The position numbers were made by a program, and so were the translations under genes. DNA of 64,000 bases. It comes from Lepus europaeus (lineage: Eukaryota; Chordata; Mammalia; Lagomorpha; Leporidae). Shown here piece after piece: positions 11,510 to 24,225 of this stretch; the first letter of the stretch is position 1, and each line of letters opens with the position of its first letter. The notes under the pieces were generated by a model. The model searched no databases. It was not told the DNA's origin and saw only the letters and a program-made list of their open reading frames with translations. The DNA lies in the NCBI RefSeq assembly GCF_033115175.1, contig NC_084827.1, forward strand, positions 150,839,701 to 150,903,700, written 5' to 3'.

Positions 11510-11938
11510 ACAGTTATTACTCCATGTTACTATGGTGTTATCTTTTAGTCTTTTCAGGTAATTATTCTTTATATCTAATTAACAATTGTTAACATTAGAC
11601 AGTCTTTTAAAATAATTGGTGAGATTATAGTCTCCTAACTGGATCCTGATTGATAGTAGGGGACTTGTTGGCTATACTTCTATTTAATACAGTTATGTTT
11701 CTTTAGGGAAGACACTCATTGAGATAAAGGAGAGGAAATGTAGGAGGGAAACAAAATCTGGCTTGGGGCCATGCTAGAAGGTAGGTTTTTATTGTAGTTC
11801 TTTAGAAATACAAATTAGCTCTATTAGAAAAGCTAAAGCATTTTAGATGCTGAAGTAGACTGGAAATTATTGTGAATTAGAGAACAAAAAGATAACAGTC
11901 ATCCCTGAAACATAAGACAGTTGCATCCAATTTCTCCT
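11510..11938. other. no recognised element
   Basis: AT-rich, no gene or nameable repeat seen. Confidence 0.5.
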
Positions 11939-12633
11939 GCTTTTTTTTTTTTAAAAAAAAAAAACTTTATTTGTTTATCTGAAGGTCCAAGTTCCAAAGA
12001 GAGAGGGAGAAACAGAGAAAGAGAGATCTTCCATCTGCTGGTTCACTACTCAGATGGCTACAATGGTCCAGGCTGGGTCAGGCCAAAGCCGGGAGCTTCA
12101 TCCAGGTCTCCCACATGCGTGGCAGAGGCCCAAACACTTGAGCCAACTTCTACTGCCTTTCCCAGGCCATTAGCAGGGACCTGGATCAGAAGCAGAGCCA
12201 CGGGGCCTGCGCTGTGGCGCAGCAGGTTAAAACCCTAGCCTGAAGCACAGGCATCCCATATGGGCACCGGTCCTAGTCCTGGCTGCTCCTCTTCCAGTCC
12301 AGCTCTCTGCTATGGCCTGGGAAAGCAGTGGAAGGTGGCCCGAGTCCTTGGGCCTCTGCACCCACATGGGAGACCTGTAGGAAGCTCCTGGCTCCTGGCT
12401 TCAGATCGGTGCAGCTCCAGCCGTTGTGGACATCTGGAGAGTGAACCAGTGGATGGAAGACCCCTCCCTGTCTCTACCTCTCTCTGTAGCTCTGTCTTTC
12501 AAATAAATAAAATAAATCTTCAAAAAAAAAAAAAAAAGATGTGGAATGTGGAGCCACCCATATGGGAACCAACGCCCATATGGGATGCTGGCATCATAAG
12601 TGGCATCTTTACCTGCTATGCTACAATGCTGGC
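11939..12633 (-). mobile_element. CSINE split by a second CSINE
   Basis: Inverted C-repeat in two parts, 11939-12201 (tail and body) and 12538-12633 (tRNA-like head, ending GCTACAATGCTGGCC). The break is exactly filled by a sense CSINE; GAGCCAC occurs on both sides of the break as the remnant TSD. Confidence 0.88.
12202..12537 (+). mobile_element. CSINE, full length, nested
   Basis: Sense C-repeat: head GGGGCCTGCGCTGTGGCGCA, body with GGCCTGGGAAAGCAGTGGAA, CT-rich tract, AAATAAATAAAATAAATCTT and an A-run. It sits inside the antisense CSINE, so it is the younger of the two. Confidence 0.93.
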
Positions 12634-12700
12634 CTTTGGTTTCTTCTTTTCAGATCTCAAGATTTTACGGTAGCCAGATTATTAAAATAGAAAATACACT

Positions 12701-12759
12701 GGGGCCAGCACTGTGGTGCAGTTGGTTAATGCTCTGAAAATCTTTAAAAAAAAAAAAAG
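12701..12759 (+). mobile_element. miniature CSINE, body missing
   Basis: Only the first 35 or so bases of the tRNA-like head (GGGGCCAGCACTGTGGTGCA) joined directly to the tail (GAAAATCTTTAAAA). About 280 bases of body are absent. AGAAAATA occurs on both sides and may be the TSD, in which case the deleted form itself was inserted. Confidence 0.65.
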
Positions 12760-14971
12760 AAAGAAAATAGGCTGATTATGGGTCATCAAGTTCTAAACAC
12801 CTTTCTGTGTATACCGTAGTTGCATACTATATGTCTTGGGGAATGATGGCTAATTCACACTCTATAACTTAATATATATATATAGTCTCCATCATTAAAA
12901 TACAAATGATGTGTAAGGGTTGTGTATGTTTTATACTATGATACCTGTCAGTCAGTTGACTGGTACAAAATAGGCAAACAATAAACGCCTAATGGAGGTA
13001 CCATTAAGGTGCGAGGTTTTATGAGGGTGATGTTCATGACAGCTAGTCACATATACATTTTCCACCTGTCTGTTATATTTTGCACCATGTGTGTCTAGAC
13101 CAGTGATTCCAGGTGATTGCAATAGCGTTTGCTGAGGAACTGAACTTTAAGAAGGAAAGCTAGGTGTTCAGAAGTGCACAAAAAATAAAACACTAGTGCT
13201 CTGAGTAAGACAGAAGTGATATGAGGCTTAATTAAGAACCCCATGCTTCCTGTTGACTGCTTTAGATCTTCAACTTTTCATCCTCCCCTAACCAGGGTCT
13301 ATTTCCTAGACAACATTCATATTGCTGAGTGAGAAGGAAGGAAAGATTAAAGAACCTTGCTACCTGTTTGTATTTATAATAAGGAACAAAACATCTGTTT
13401 GTCTTATACTGAAGGAATGAATGCATAATCTTGTAACATACAGAAGCAAGTAGGGAGGCACAAGGCAACGATGACACACTCAACCCCTTGTGGAAGCTCA
13501 GAACAGAGAACAGTGCCCAGCACTGAGTAGGTGCACAGGCATGTTTGTTAAATCAGTGAAGTCTTACCAGTTTAGCATACCTCTCAGCAAAATAAAAATG
13601 TACGAACTGTATGTGCACAGAGAATCTATGTCATTGAGGTCTTCCTTGAGTTGTCCATGAGATTCATTAGAGAAACTTGAAAGGCCACATGCTACCTATA
13701 GAGTACTTGCTTATTCCCCCATAAAAAAAAAAAAAAACAGAAAACAACATATTGAAATGAATACTTCTCTGGATAAAAATTTTCACACTTGGTAAATGAT
13801 TCATTCTATTAGAGAGGCAGAAATAAGCATAGAGAACTTACTTTGGAAGAGTCATCAACTGTCAGCTGCTTGGAATTAAAAATAGGGCAAAGTATGAATT
13901 TCTGTGCCCAATTCTTCGCATTCTCCCACCATTAAGAAAGATTCTGTCATTTCCAAATGAAGATATGTATAGTCTCTGACTTTTTGGGAATTTCTCTTGA
14001 AGCTGTTGGTGCTTCCAAAAATAGGAGCCCCATAACACTCTGTAGAGAAGACCTACATTGTAGAGGGCTAGAGATGTCACAATCTTTGCAGAGAACAGAA
14101 AGGCTGACATTCTTGAGCATTCATTGCTTCATTGAGGGCACTGTCTTTCCTTATGGTTACCCTATGAGCCACCAAGCAATGCTGATGGATTGGTAAGGCT
14201 CACATCCTGACTCCAGCACTCCATCAAGGTTCGATATGCTCAACTTTGCTGCCTTTCTGGTGGTTTTTTGTTGACTTCACTCTTTTCCCATCTTTTGTAC
14301 ATGCCTCCATGTGACACTATTGATATCACTGTGCTGAGTTCAGGCGTGCTTCCAGGGAAGCTCAGATTTGCTCTTACTTTTCAGTCCAATAAATTCATCT
14401 GTTAAGCATTGAGAGAAGAAATCTGGAAACTCCATCACTAGTTGGCAACCATCACACTTCTTAAGAGAAGAAAAGTCTTCTATCTAGTTGAAACCATATT
14501 TTTGTGTTGGAAGGGATTTAAGACAAAAAATATATTGCACATTTGGGCATAAACCTTGATTTTTCAACATACATCTTTCATGTGTTAGGAACTGATGATT
14601 CACATTCCCCCCCTGGGAACCATGCTTTTCTAAAGACATTAAATTGCCTGTTCAGATGAATAAAGAATCTACCACCTTGAATGCACATGCAGGTTAGCAA
14701 TGGCAAAATGTATGCACACTACCTTGGGAAACAAGGAAAGATTAAATTGTTTCTAATTTATATACTTTATGCTTACAAAAAGAAAGAATTAAGGTAAATT
14801 GACTTCATTTGTCTGTCTGTTTTAGAAATGAAAGCCATGCTTGTATTGTTCAGAGTGAAGTGAGAAAAACTTCTTTTTTATGGCCCTCTAAGAGATATTT
14901 CTTAACAATACTTCTTAGGCCCTACCACCCAGGAGGCCCTGGTAATGCTCCGAGATAGTTAGGCTTTGTCT
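12760..14971. other. unique DNA
   Basis: No gene and no clear repeat apart from short A-runs (near 13723). Frames of up to 82 codons on both strands have no recognised homology. Confidence 0.45.
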
Positions 14972-14982
14972 TTGTCCATGCT

Positions 14983-15263
14983 CCTTTTTTTTTTAAGATT
15001 TCTTTTATTTTACTTGAGAAAGAGAGGGGGAGAGAGAGAGAGGGAGAGTCAGAGCAAGATCTTCCATTTGCTGGTTCATTCTCCAGCTAGCCCCAATGGC
15101 AAGAGCTGTGCCAGGCTGAAGCCAGGAGGCAAGAGGTTCATCCAGGTCTCCCACATGGGTACAGAGGCCCAAGCTCTTGGACCACCCTCCACTGCTTTCC
15201 CAGGCACCCATATGGGATGCTGGCAGGCAGTGGCTTAACCTGCTATATTAGAACACCAGCTCC
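14983..15263 (-). mobile_element. CSINE with internal deletion
   Basis: Inverted C-repeat lacking about 50 bases of body between CTTTCCCAGGC and ACCCATATGGGATG. TSD TTGTCCATGCT exact at 14972-14982 and 15264-15274. Confidence 0.88.
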
Positions 15264-15404
15264 TTGTCCATGCTTCTTAACATTACTTTATCCTATTATT
15301 GTCCAATTCTTCTTGTAGGTTATTAGTACCAAACACTTCTTTAAGCCTGGGAAACCCAATTAATAGTAATTAGTTATTTACTCTTGCAGCATTTCCATCC
15401 ACTA

Positions 15405-15930
15405 AATTAGAGGTTCTCAGAGTGTGGTCCCCACAATAGCAGCATCAACATCAGCATCATTGGGAATTTGTAAGAAATGTACTTTGTTGAGGTAAGCATT
15501 TGGCCTAGTGGGTAAGCCGCTGGTTAAGACACCTGCATTCCACATTGAAATACTTGGGTTCAATTCCTCGCTCTGGCTCCTGGTTCCAGCTTCCTGTTAA
15601 TGCAGACTCTAGGAGACAGTGGGGAGTTAAAGTAGCTAGGTCCCTGCAACCCATATGGGAGAATTGCACTGAGCTCTCAGCTTTTGGATTTGGCCTTGGC
15701 CCAGCCTTGGCCATTGTGGGCATTTGGAGAGTGATCAACTAGATGGGAATGCTCTCTCTCTCTGTCTCTCTCTCTCTCTCTCTCTTTCTCTCCTGCCGTG
15801 TGTGTGTGTGTGTGTGTATGTTTCTCCACCTCTCAATAAAAAATAAATGTAGATTCTTGAGTGCGCCTCCAGACCCACTGAATATAAATTCTGGAGTGAT
15901 GCCCAGCAATCCATGTTTTACCAGCCACTT
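15405..15930 (-). mobile_element. MER5A-like hAT relic, split by a CSINE
   Basis: AGAGGTTCTCAGAGTGTGGTC (15410 on) and CAGCATCAGCATCATTGGGAA on the left and TTCTGGAGTGATGCCCAGCA with the AATCCATGTTT block on the right of the CSINE are antisense MER5A. This is a small non-autonomous hAT/Charlie transposon, long dead. Confidence 0.6.
15486..15848 (+). mobile_element. CSINE, older type, with microsatellite
   Basis: Diverged sense C-repeat. Its CT tract has grown to (CT)n at about 15750-15790 followed by (GT)n at 15799-15818. Tail AATAAAAAATAAATG. Confidence 0.8.
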
Positions 15931-17077
15931 CAGGTAATTCTGCTGTATGCCCTGACTGGAAAGATCTTACATTCTAATTGGAAAATGATCATCAAAAGAC
16001 TTTTCCTTGGCCTTGGTCCAAAGTAGTAAACAAGTAACCACTGAACAAATATTAAACTCACACCAGTCAATTAGTGATAGTCCCATGTTCTTGAAGGTCA
16101 GCCAGTCAACAAGAGCTTCACTCTGGGAACTGATTCTGAAAGTCAGCCGATCCCAGAACACTCCTGCCTCAGAAAGACAGCCAATCCCTGCACTCCATGG
16201 TTCCTAAAACACTTCATCATATCAAACCTTGCTCTATTCAGAGAGACTGAGATTTATAAGAGTAACTCTCTGCTCACTAGGAAGCAATACACTGAGTTTT
16301 TACTACACCACATATGTGTGATGAAAAATTTATCCTTCAACAAAATGATCATTGTAGTTTTAGAAGGAGACATGGACTGTATTGGGAGTTGTTTTACCTT
16401 CATTGTTAAAACTTTAGCTGTGGATTTTTTTTTCTTTTTTTTGTGAGGCAGAAGAAACAGGGGTAGAACTTTCTGGAAATCAAACTCAGGTATCCTTATG
16501 TGGAATATGGGCATCTTAACTGCTAGGCCAAATTTGTACCCCAGTAATGGGGACTCTTGAGGCCCATGATATGCCTTATCCAAGACTAGGACTAACTATG
16601 AATTACAGAGAGTATCTTTATAAAATATAAATAAAAGAAAAAAGGGATGAAATATAGTTGTCTACTATTGTTATAAAATAATGAATTTCTAGTTCCAAAA
16701 ATTTATGACACAGTAACATGATAAGAAAAAAAAATTGAGGTCCATGGGGAAGAGTTGGTGCTAAATCAAAATTTTCAATAATAGAAATCCAAGAAAAGAG
16801 AAAAGAGATACAAGGCAGAGTTGAAAGTAGATAAAAATAAGTGGTGTCATTATGAATGTAAATTAACTTTTAATACAACTTAAAAACTATTTGTTGATTA
16901 CATACCTTGTATTGTTAGATACTATAGATACATAGATCTAACTCTACTGAAGAGATAGGCAATGAGTAATTTCAATACAATCCAAAAAATTAATAATTCT
17001 GACTGTGGTGATGATGATGAGAAAAAGTTACAAAGAAGAGGCCATTGAAGTTAAGCCTTTTAAATATGAATAGGTGT
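15931..17077. other. unique DNA with a CSINE remnant
   Basis: At 16425-16545 a T-run and then AAACTCAGGTATCC...GGGCATCTTAACTGCTAGGCC resemble the two ends of an old inverted CSINE with the middle lost. Elsewhere nothing recognised. Confidence 0.5.
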
Positions 17078-17411
17078 TTTTTTTAAAGATTTATTTATTT
17101 ATTTGAAAGTCAGAGTTACATAGAGAGAGAAGAAGAGGCAGAGAGAGAAAGAGGTCTTCCATCTGCTGGTTCACACCCTATTGGCCGCAACAGCCAGAGC
17201 TTTGCAGATCCAAAGCAGAAGCCAGGAGCTTCCGCCAGGTCTTCCCACATGGCTAAAGGGGCCCAAGAACTTGGGCCATCCTCTACTGCTTTCCCAGGTC
17301 ATAGCAGAGAGCTGTATCGGAAGTGCATCAGCCAGGACTTGAACCAGCACCCATAGGAGATTCCAGCACTGCAGGTGGCGGCTTTACTCACTACTCAACA
17401 GCGCCGGCCCC
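17078..17411 (-). mobile_element. CSINE, full length
   Basis: Inverted C-repeat from TTTAAAGATTTATTTATTTA to CAGCGCCGGCCCC. Flanking AATAGGTGTTT and AACAGGTGTTT form an 11-base TSD with one change. Confidence 0.93.
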
Positions 17412-17724
17412 AAACAGGTGTTTCTTAGGCAGACTGAAAAGGGAAGAGATATCAGGCTGAGGAAGTAACATGGGCAAAGACAAAAGATCTGAAAGTGAGA
17501 ATGAAGTTAGGGGAATCATGAGTAATTTGGGGAAGTGGCCAGAAGCAAGGCTAGAGAAATAGTTTAGTTCCAGCATAGAAAGAGACTTGAATGCCATGAT
17601 CAGGAATTTAGATTTATCCTGAAGTCATCATTTTCATTTATCTTAAAGCAGTAAAATTAGTTTAACGTCTTGGTATAACCCTGATTTAGGACAGTCTAAT
17701 CTTCACTACTCTCAACCCAGGTGT

Positions 17725-18455
17725 ATTATGGACTGAATTGTGTTCCTCCAAAAATCATATATTGAATTCATAACCTCCACTTTATCTGTACTTGGAGTAG
17801 GGAAGTAATTATGGCTAAATGAGGTCATAAGAGTGGGGCCAACACTGTAGCATAGAAGGTTAAGCCTCTGTATGTAGTGCTGGCATCCCATATGGGCACA
17901 GGTTTGAGATCTAGTTGCTCCATTTCCAATCCAGCTCCCTGCTAATGCACCTGGGAAAATAGTGGAAGATGACTCAAGTGCTTAGGCTCCTGAATGTACA
18001 TGTGGGAAACCTGGAAGAAGCTCCTGGCTCCTGCTTTTGGCCTGGCTCAGCCCCAGCCATTGTGTTCATTTGAGAAATAACCCAGTCAATGGAAGGAAGA
18101 TCTCTCTCTCTCTCCCTTTCTCTCTCTCTCTCCCTCCCTCCTTGCCTCCCTCCCTCTTCTTCTATCTCTGTATCTCTGCCTTTCAAATAAATAAATAAGT
18201 CTTTCCAAAAAGTGAGGCCCTAATCCAAAGAAACATCAGAGGTCTCACTTTCTCTCTTCTGTACCTGAGGACATGAGAAGGGTGCCATCTGCAAGCCAGA
18301 AAGAAAGTCCTCGCCTGGAAACAAACCTTGCTGTGAACTTGATCTTGATCTTGAACTTTGCAGCTTCTAGCACTGTGAGAACATAAATTCTTAGCATATA
18401 TGTTACTCAATCTGCACATTTTTTTTGACAACCCTAATGGATTAAGGCAGGGTGC
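17725..18455 (+). mobile_element. MaLR-type LTR, split by a CSINE
   Basis: TTATGGACTGAATTGTGTTCC, AAATGAGGTCATAAGAGT, then GAGGCCCTAATCC, GCCATCTGCAAGCCAGA, TTGATCTTG and AGCACTGTGAGAACATAAAT follow the MLT1/MST LTR pattern (old non-infectious LTR retrotransposon). Solo LTR; no internal genes. Confidence 0.75.
17834..18207 (+). mobile_element. CSINE inside MaLR LTR
   Basis: Sense C-repeat: GGGGCCAACACTGTAGCATA head, CTCTCTCTCTCTCCC tract, AAATAAATAAATAAGTCTTT tail. It interrupts the LTR between GGTCATAAGAGTG and GTGAGGCCCTAATCC. Confidence 0.88.
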
Positions 18456-19003
18456 TACTAGAATTTTGATTGGAAGAATCCTTCATTAAGCAGGACTATC
18501 CCACACATTACAAGGTATGTAGTATCTCTGGTCTCCAACTATGAAGTACAAATAGGTTATTCTATCACCATGACAACCAAAAGAGATTTTCATGCATCTC
18601 CCACTGCCCCATAAGGGAGAACAGTACATACTACTCCTAGTAGAAAGTCCATAAAAAGACTATTACAATTAACACAGGATTTATTGGTTTTTTTCCCCAT
18701 CTCTTTTCTTAGTAGTTATAGGGAGTGTTTCTACCTATCAAGATAAAGGCATAAGGTATAACAACAACAAGAATTTCATATTCTGACTAAGAATCTATGG
18801 GACCTTTGACTTCAGGAAGCAAATATGGTCCTGTCTTGCTTCCAAATGACACCATCAGTCACAGCAAACAATAAATAACCCTCCCCCAAAATAAAAAATA
18901 AGCAGTTTGTGTCCTGGCACAAACAATAACAAAACAAAGCAAAAATAATATAGGAATATTCTTCTTAGCACTAATCTTCAAAATAAAAACCACTTCTATT
19001 GCG
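18456..19003. other. no recognised element
   Basis: AT-rich DNA between an LTR and an L1 insertion; no gene seen. Confidence 0.5.
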
Positions 19004-19078
19004 TTATTATTTAGAAAAATAAAATATAGATGAAAAAGGAAATTAATGACAGATACCACAGAAATAAGAATAATCAGG

Positions 19079-19420
19079 GGGCTGGCACTGTGGCATAGCG
19101 GGTAAAGACGCCACCTCCAGTGCTGACATCCCATGTGGGTGCCAGTTCGAGACCCTGGGGCTTTATTTCTGATCCAGCTCTCTGCTGTGGCCTAGGAAAG
19201 CAGTGGAAGATGGCCCAAGTCCTTGGGCCCCTGCACCCGCATTGGCGAACCAGAAGAAGCTTTTGGCTCCTGGCTCCTGGCTGTGGATTGGCACGGCTCC
19301 GGCCACTGCTGCCAATTGGGGAGAGAACCAACAGATGGAAGACCCCCCCCCCTTTCTCTGTCTGTCTCCTTCTCTCTATGTGTAGCTCTAATTTTCAAAT
19401 TAATAAAAATCTTTAAAAAA
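19079..19420 (+). mobile_element. CSINE inside L1 ORF2
   Basis: Sense C-repeat: GGGCTGGCACTGTGGCATAG head to AATTAATAAAAATCTTTAAA tail. TSD AAGAATAATCAGG at 19066-19078 and AAGAATAGTCAGG at 19421-19433, one mismatch. Its body makes long chance frames on both strands. Confidence 0.94.
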
Positions 19421-20351
19421 AGAATAGTCAGGAACTACTACAAAGAGCTGTATGACAACAAATTGGAAAACCTAGAAGAAATGGAAGGATTCCTAGACAC
19501 ATACAATCTACCAAAATTGAGCCATGAAGACACAGAAAACCTAAACAGACCAATAAACAAGATGGAAATTGAATCAGTAATAAAGACCCTTCCAACAAAG
19601 AAAAGCCCAGGAGCCATGGCTTCACAGAAATTTAAAGAAGCAACAATTCCAATTCTTCTCAAGCTACTCAAGACAATTGAAAGGGAGGGAATGCTCCCAA
19701 GTTCCTTCTATGAAGCCAGCATCCCCTTACTTCCTAAACCAGAAAAAGATAGAACAGAGAAAGAGAGCTAGAGACCAATTTCTCTGATGAAAATAGATGC
19801 AAAAACCCTCAGCAAAATACTAGTTAATCAAATCCAACAATACATCAGACAGATCATTCACCTGGACTGAGATTTATCCCTAGTATGCAGGGATGGTTCA
19901 ACATTAGCAAATCAATCTATGTGATACATCACATTAACAACTGAAGAACAAAAATCATGTGATTATCTCAATAGATGGAGAGAAAGTATTTGATAAAATA
20001 AAACATCCATTCATGATAAAAACTTTAAGCAAATTGGGTACAGGAGGAACATTCCTCAACACTATCAAGGCAATACATGATAAACCCATAGCCAGCATAT
20101 TACTGAATGGGTGGAAGTTGGGAGTATTCTAAGATCCAGAACCTGACAAGGATGCCTACTCTCATTATTACTATTCAATATAGTCCTGGAAGTTTTAATC
20201 AGAGCCATTAGGCAAGAAAAAGAAATCAAGGGGATACAGATTGGAAATGAAGAAGTCAAACAATCCCTATTTGCAGATGACATGATTCTAAATGTAGGGG
20301 ATCAAAAAGACTCCACTGAGAGAATATTGGAATTCATAAAAGAGTTTGGTT

Positions 20352-20651
20352 AGGGTCTGCACTGTGGCATAGTAGACTACCCATGTAAGTGTCAATTTGT
20401 GTGCTGGTTGCTCCTCTTTTCATCTATCTCTCTGCTGATGGCTTGGGAAAGCAGTGGAGGTTGGTGTGAGTGCTTAGGCCTCTGCAGCCACGTGGGAGAC
20501 CCAGAAAAAGTTCCTGGCTTCAGATCGGCACAGCTCTGGCATTGTGGCCATTTGGGGAGTGAACCAGTAGACTGAAGATATTTCTCTCTGTTTTTCCCTC
20601 TCTGTGTCTGTAGCTCTGACTCTCAAGTAAGCAAATAAAATCTTTAAAACA
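20352..20651 (+). mobile_element. CSINE inside L1 ORF2
   Basis: Diverged sense C-repeat (TAGGGTCTGCACTGTGGCAT head, GCTTGGGAAAGCAGTGG, tail AAATAAAATCTTTAAAA). AAGAGTT on both sides is the likely TSD remnant. Confidence 0.85.
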
Positions 20652-23204
20652 AAGAGTTTTCTAAAGTGGGAGGATAAAAATTAACATAAAAAATCAATAG
20701 CCCTTGTATACAGACAATATCATGGCTGAGAAAGAACTTCTAAAATTAATCAATCCCATTCTCAATAGCTACAACAAAATTTTAAATACCCTGAAATGAA
20801 TTTAACCAAGTATGTCAAAGTTCTCTATGATCAAAATTGCAAAACATTAAAGAAAGAAATAGAAGAAGATTCACCAAAAAATGGAAAAAATCTTCATATT
20901 CGTGCATTGGAAGAATGAATATCATTGAAATGTTCATATTACCAAAAGCAATTTAAAGATTCAATGTGATACCGAAAGAATCAATATCATCAAAATGTTC
21001 ATATTATCAAAAGCAATTTACAGATTCAGTGTGATACCAATCAAAATGCCAATGATATTCTTCCCAGATCTAGAAAAAAAAAATGCCATGATTCATATGG
21101 AAACACAAGCAACTCCGAATATCTAAAGCAATCTTATACAACCAAAACAAAGCCATCACAATACCAGATTTCCAGACATTCTACAGGGCAGTTATAAGCA
21201 AAACAGCATGGCACTGGTATAAAAACAGATGGATACACCAATGGAACAGAGTAGATATTCCAGAAATCAATCCACAACCAACTAGTCTTTGGCAAAGGAG
21301 TAAAATCAGTCCCTGGAGACTGAGGCTCCATTCCACTCTTGGGAATTTACCCAAACTAAAAGAAATCAGCATATGAAAGAGTTATCTATACCCCCATGTT
21401 CATTGCAGCACAGTTCTCAATAGCTAAGATATGGAATCAACCCAGATGTCCATAAACTGTTGACTGGATAAAGAAATTATGGTATATATATACTATGGAG
21501 TACTACTCAGCTGTAGTAAAACATGAAAATCTTTTCCTTTGCAAAAAAAAAAAATGGATAAAACTAGAAACTATTAACTTAGTGAAATAAACCAGTCCCA
21601 AAAAGACAGATATATGTTTTCCCTCATCTGGGGTAACTAATAGAATACTTAAAATGTAATGTATTGGAGTGAAATGGACATTTTGAGATTTGATGATTGT
21701 TTACAACCCTTGTCTTTTTTGTTGAAGAACAGTGTTTTTTTTTTTTTTCTTTTTCTTCATACTATTTGTTGAACTCTTAAGTTAGTGTAGTGTTAACCTT
21801 TTGAGTATAAAGTAACCTGAAATAGATCTTTGTAAAAATTAAGAGTGGGAATAGGAGAGGGAGGAGGAAGTATTGGAGCATGGGTGGGAGGGAGGGTAGA
21901 TTAGGAAGTATCACTATGTTCCTAAATCTGTATATAAGAAATACATGAAACTTGTATACCATAAATACAATTTTTAAAAATTTATTATTTAGGAAAAATA
22001 TAGGCTGAATTTTCTAATAAGCTGCCAGCAATGTGCTGATATTGCAAATATGATTGTATAGGAAATTGGTGTTCATCTCACTCCGAGAAAAACAAACTTA
22101 GCATTGATAACCTTGAAGGGTTGAATTTTCCTAAATCCTTTTTAAAATCCTGCAAGTAAAAATACTTTGGAACATTTCAGTCACTATTTTGCAGAAATTT
22201 TAACAGAAATTTCATTGTCTCTTTAAAATTAATTAAAGATAATTCTTTAGCAATTAGTATCACCCTAGATTTATTTTTATCTTCTTGGATATCATATACA
22301 TCAAATCAAACACCGTGATTCTTTTGTGTCTGACTTTTCTTATTCAAAACATCTTTAGAACCATCCACATTGATGCATCAGTAGTTTATTTCTTTTTACT
22401 GCTACATAGTAGTACAATAAACAAATATAAAACATTTTGTTTTGCTTTTCTCCTGTTGGTGAGTATGTGAGTTGTTTTCAGTTTGGAGTTTGGAATGAAT
22501 ATGAATAAGGCTTCTAAGAGCATCTTTGTAGAAGTCCTTTGGTGGATACATGCTTTCTTAAGAGCAGCATTGTTGAGTCAGAATAGATGTTTGTTCAACT
22601 GTATAAGAAACTGAAAAATGTTTTCTGATGCTTTTTTTTTTACAGAATTTTTCACTCTACTAACAATGTATCCAAGTTCCACATGCTCCATGCCTTTTTC
22701 TTATATTATCACTTATTAAAAATTTTCCAATCCTGAGTGGTTATGAAATAGTATTCCATTGTGGCTTTACTTTTATATCGTTTATAACTAATGAATTTTA
22801 TATTTTCAAATGCTTATTTGATTTTCATAAATTTATTTTTCATGTTTTGTTCATTTTAAATGGAATCATAGTTTATTTTTAAAAATTTTTATGTTTGTAG
22901 ATATGAGTTCTTTTTTTTTACATATATGAATATTTTCCTTATGAATATTTTCCCAATCTGTGACTAGCCTTTCATTTTCTTGATGGTGATTTTTGATGAT
23001 CAGGCATTTTAAATTTTAAAAAATCCAATTTTTTCCTTTAATATATATACATGTAAGTAGTATATTTTGTGTCCTAAGAAGTCTTCGCCAAATATACAGT
23101 TATAATATGATCCCATGAGTTCTTCTAGAAATTGTATTGTTTACTTTTCACACTTAAGTATATAATCCATTTCACATGATGTCTTTTTGTTTGAAGTGAG
23201 GTGA

Positions 23205-23640
23205 AGGGTCATGGGTTGAGCTCTCCATGAAACATTTGCATGCAAAGAAGTTTAGTGAAGAACGCTTAGAGGAAAAATACTCATGAGGGGTAAAGGAAGA
23301 CTAATTGACAGAGAAAGAAGTTGAACTGTGATGCAACATGGATCTCAACTAATCCTATGAGGAGGATGGTTTTTGAGATGAGCCTTCATCATTGTCTCAA
23401 ATGATGCAAGAGAGCTGGGATTTTATTCCTCTGCATTGGCCAGTTGTTAGATTCAAGTTGTCACCAGGGAGATTGGAACATTGATGTCCAGAATAACTCC
23501 TGGAAAGGAAAGGACTCAGTGTGAGCCATCAGCAGCCACTAACACACCAGCAGCAGAGAAAATGATTCCTAGAGTAGAAGCAGAGGCGAGGAAGGGGGGT
23601 CAAGTTGAAAGAAAGTGAGGGTAATACACTATAGAGCTGG
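23205..23640. mobile_element. unclassified insertion in L1M
   Basis: About 435 bases that do not read as L1 but interrupt it. Contains CAAAGAAGTTTAGTGAAGAA and a purine-rich right part. Could be an old LTR; not recognised. Confidence 0.4.
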
Positions 23641-24106
23641 TGGATTTGTTTGTTTCTTTGTTTTATTTTTCCATGCAACTACCCACCACAGTTAAAAAGA
23701 CTATTTTCTCTATTGAATTGACTTGATGCCTCAGTAAAAAATCAATTCTGTGACTCAGTATCTCTACTCTAAATTCTGCCTCAATAATCTATTTGTCTAT
23801 CCTTGTGGCAATATCAAACTGTCTTGATCATCATGGCTTTGTACAAATTGTTCATAGCGGGCAGTGTAAGTCCTCCAAATTATCAAATTTGTTATATTCC
23901 AGTTTTGGGGGGCTTCTCAATAATTAGCATTTTCAGAAAAAATTAGTATCAACTTGAAGTTCTTAAAAATTTAGCTGAATTTGTTTGAAATTATATTGAC
24001 TCTATAGATAAATTTTTTGAGAACAGATATATTATGCATTTGAAATCTTTTAATTAATGAACACCATATGTATCTTCCAATCTGTTTGTGTTTTCTTTAA
24101 ATTCTC

Positions 24107-24225
24107 TTAGCAATTTTTTGTGTTTTTTTACTGTGTATGAACATGGATTTCAAAGTTTTTTTGCAGCAAAATAAACTTACCTTTCAATGTTATTTTTTGG
24201 AAACTTTTGAAAGAACCCTCATGAA
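24107..24225 (+). mobile_element. small mariner-like MITE, copy 1
   Basis: Contains ACTGTGTATGAACATGGATT, GCAGCAAAATAAACTTACCT and the end GGAAACTTTTGAAAGAACCC. Shares its core with copies at 33634 and 45648. About 120 bases, no gene. Confidence 0.55.

Larger units (their letters stand above)
19021..21981 (+). mobile_element. 5'-truncated L1 with decayed ORF2
   Basis: Sense L1 beginning in ORF2 just before the reverse transcriptase domain. Recognisable segments include [17 protein letters not shown], the KSPGAM block and SLFADDMIL, whose FADD catalytic motif (20270-20281) is still intact. Several frame breaks and stops make it inactive. The 3' UTR ends with a G-rich tract (21845-21900) and TAAATACAATTTTTAAAAA. 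TSD TTATTATTTAG-(G)AAAAAT at 19004-19020 and 21982-21999. Two CSINEs are inserted. Its 3' UTR differs from that of the 10631 copy and resembles the one at 27540. Confidence 0.92.

Noticed and set aside
19223..19771. 182-codon plus-strand frame
   Set aside because: A chimera of CSINE sequence and decayed L1 ORF2; no independent gene.
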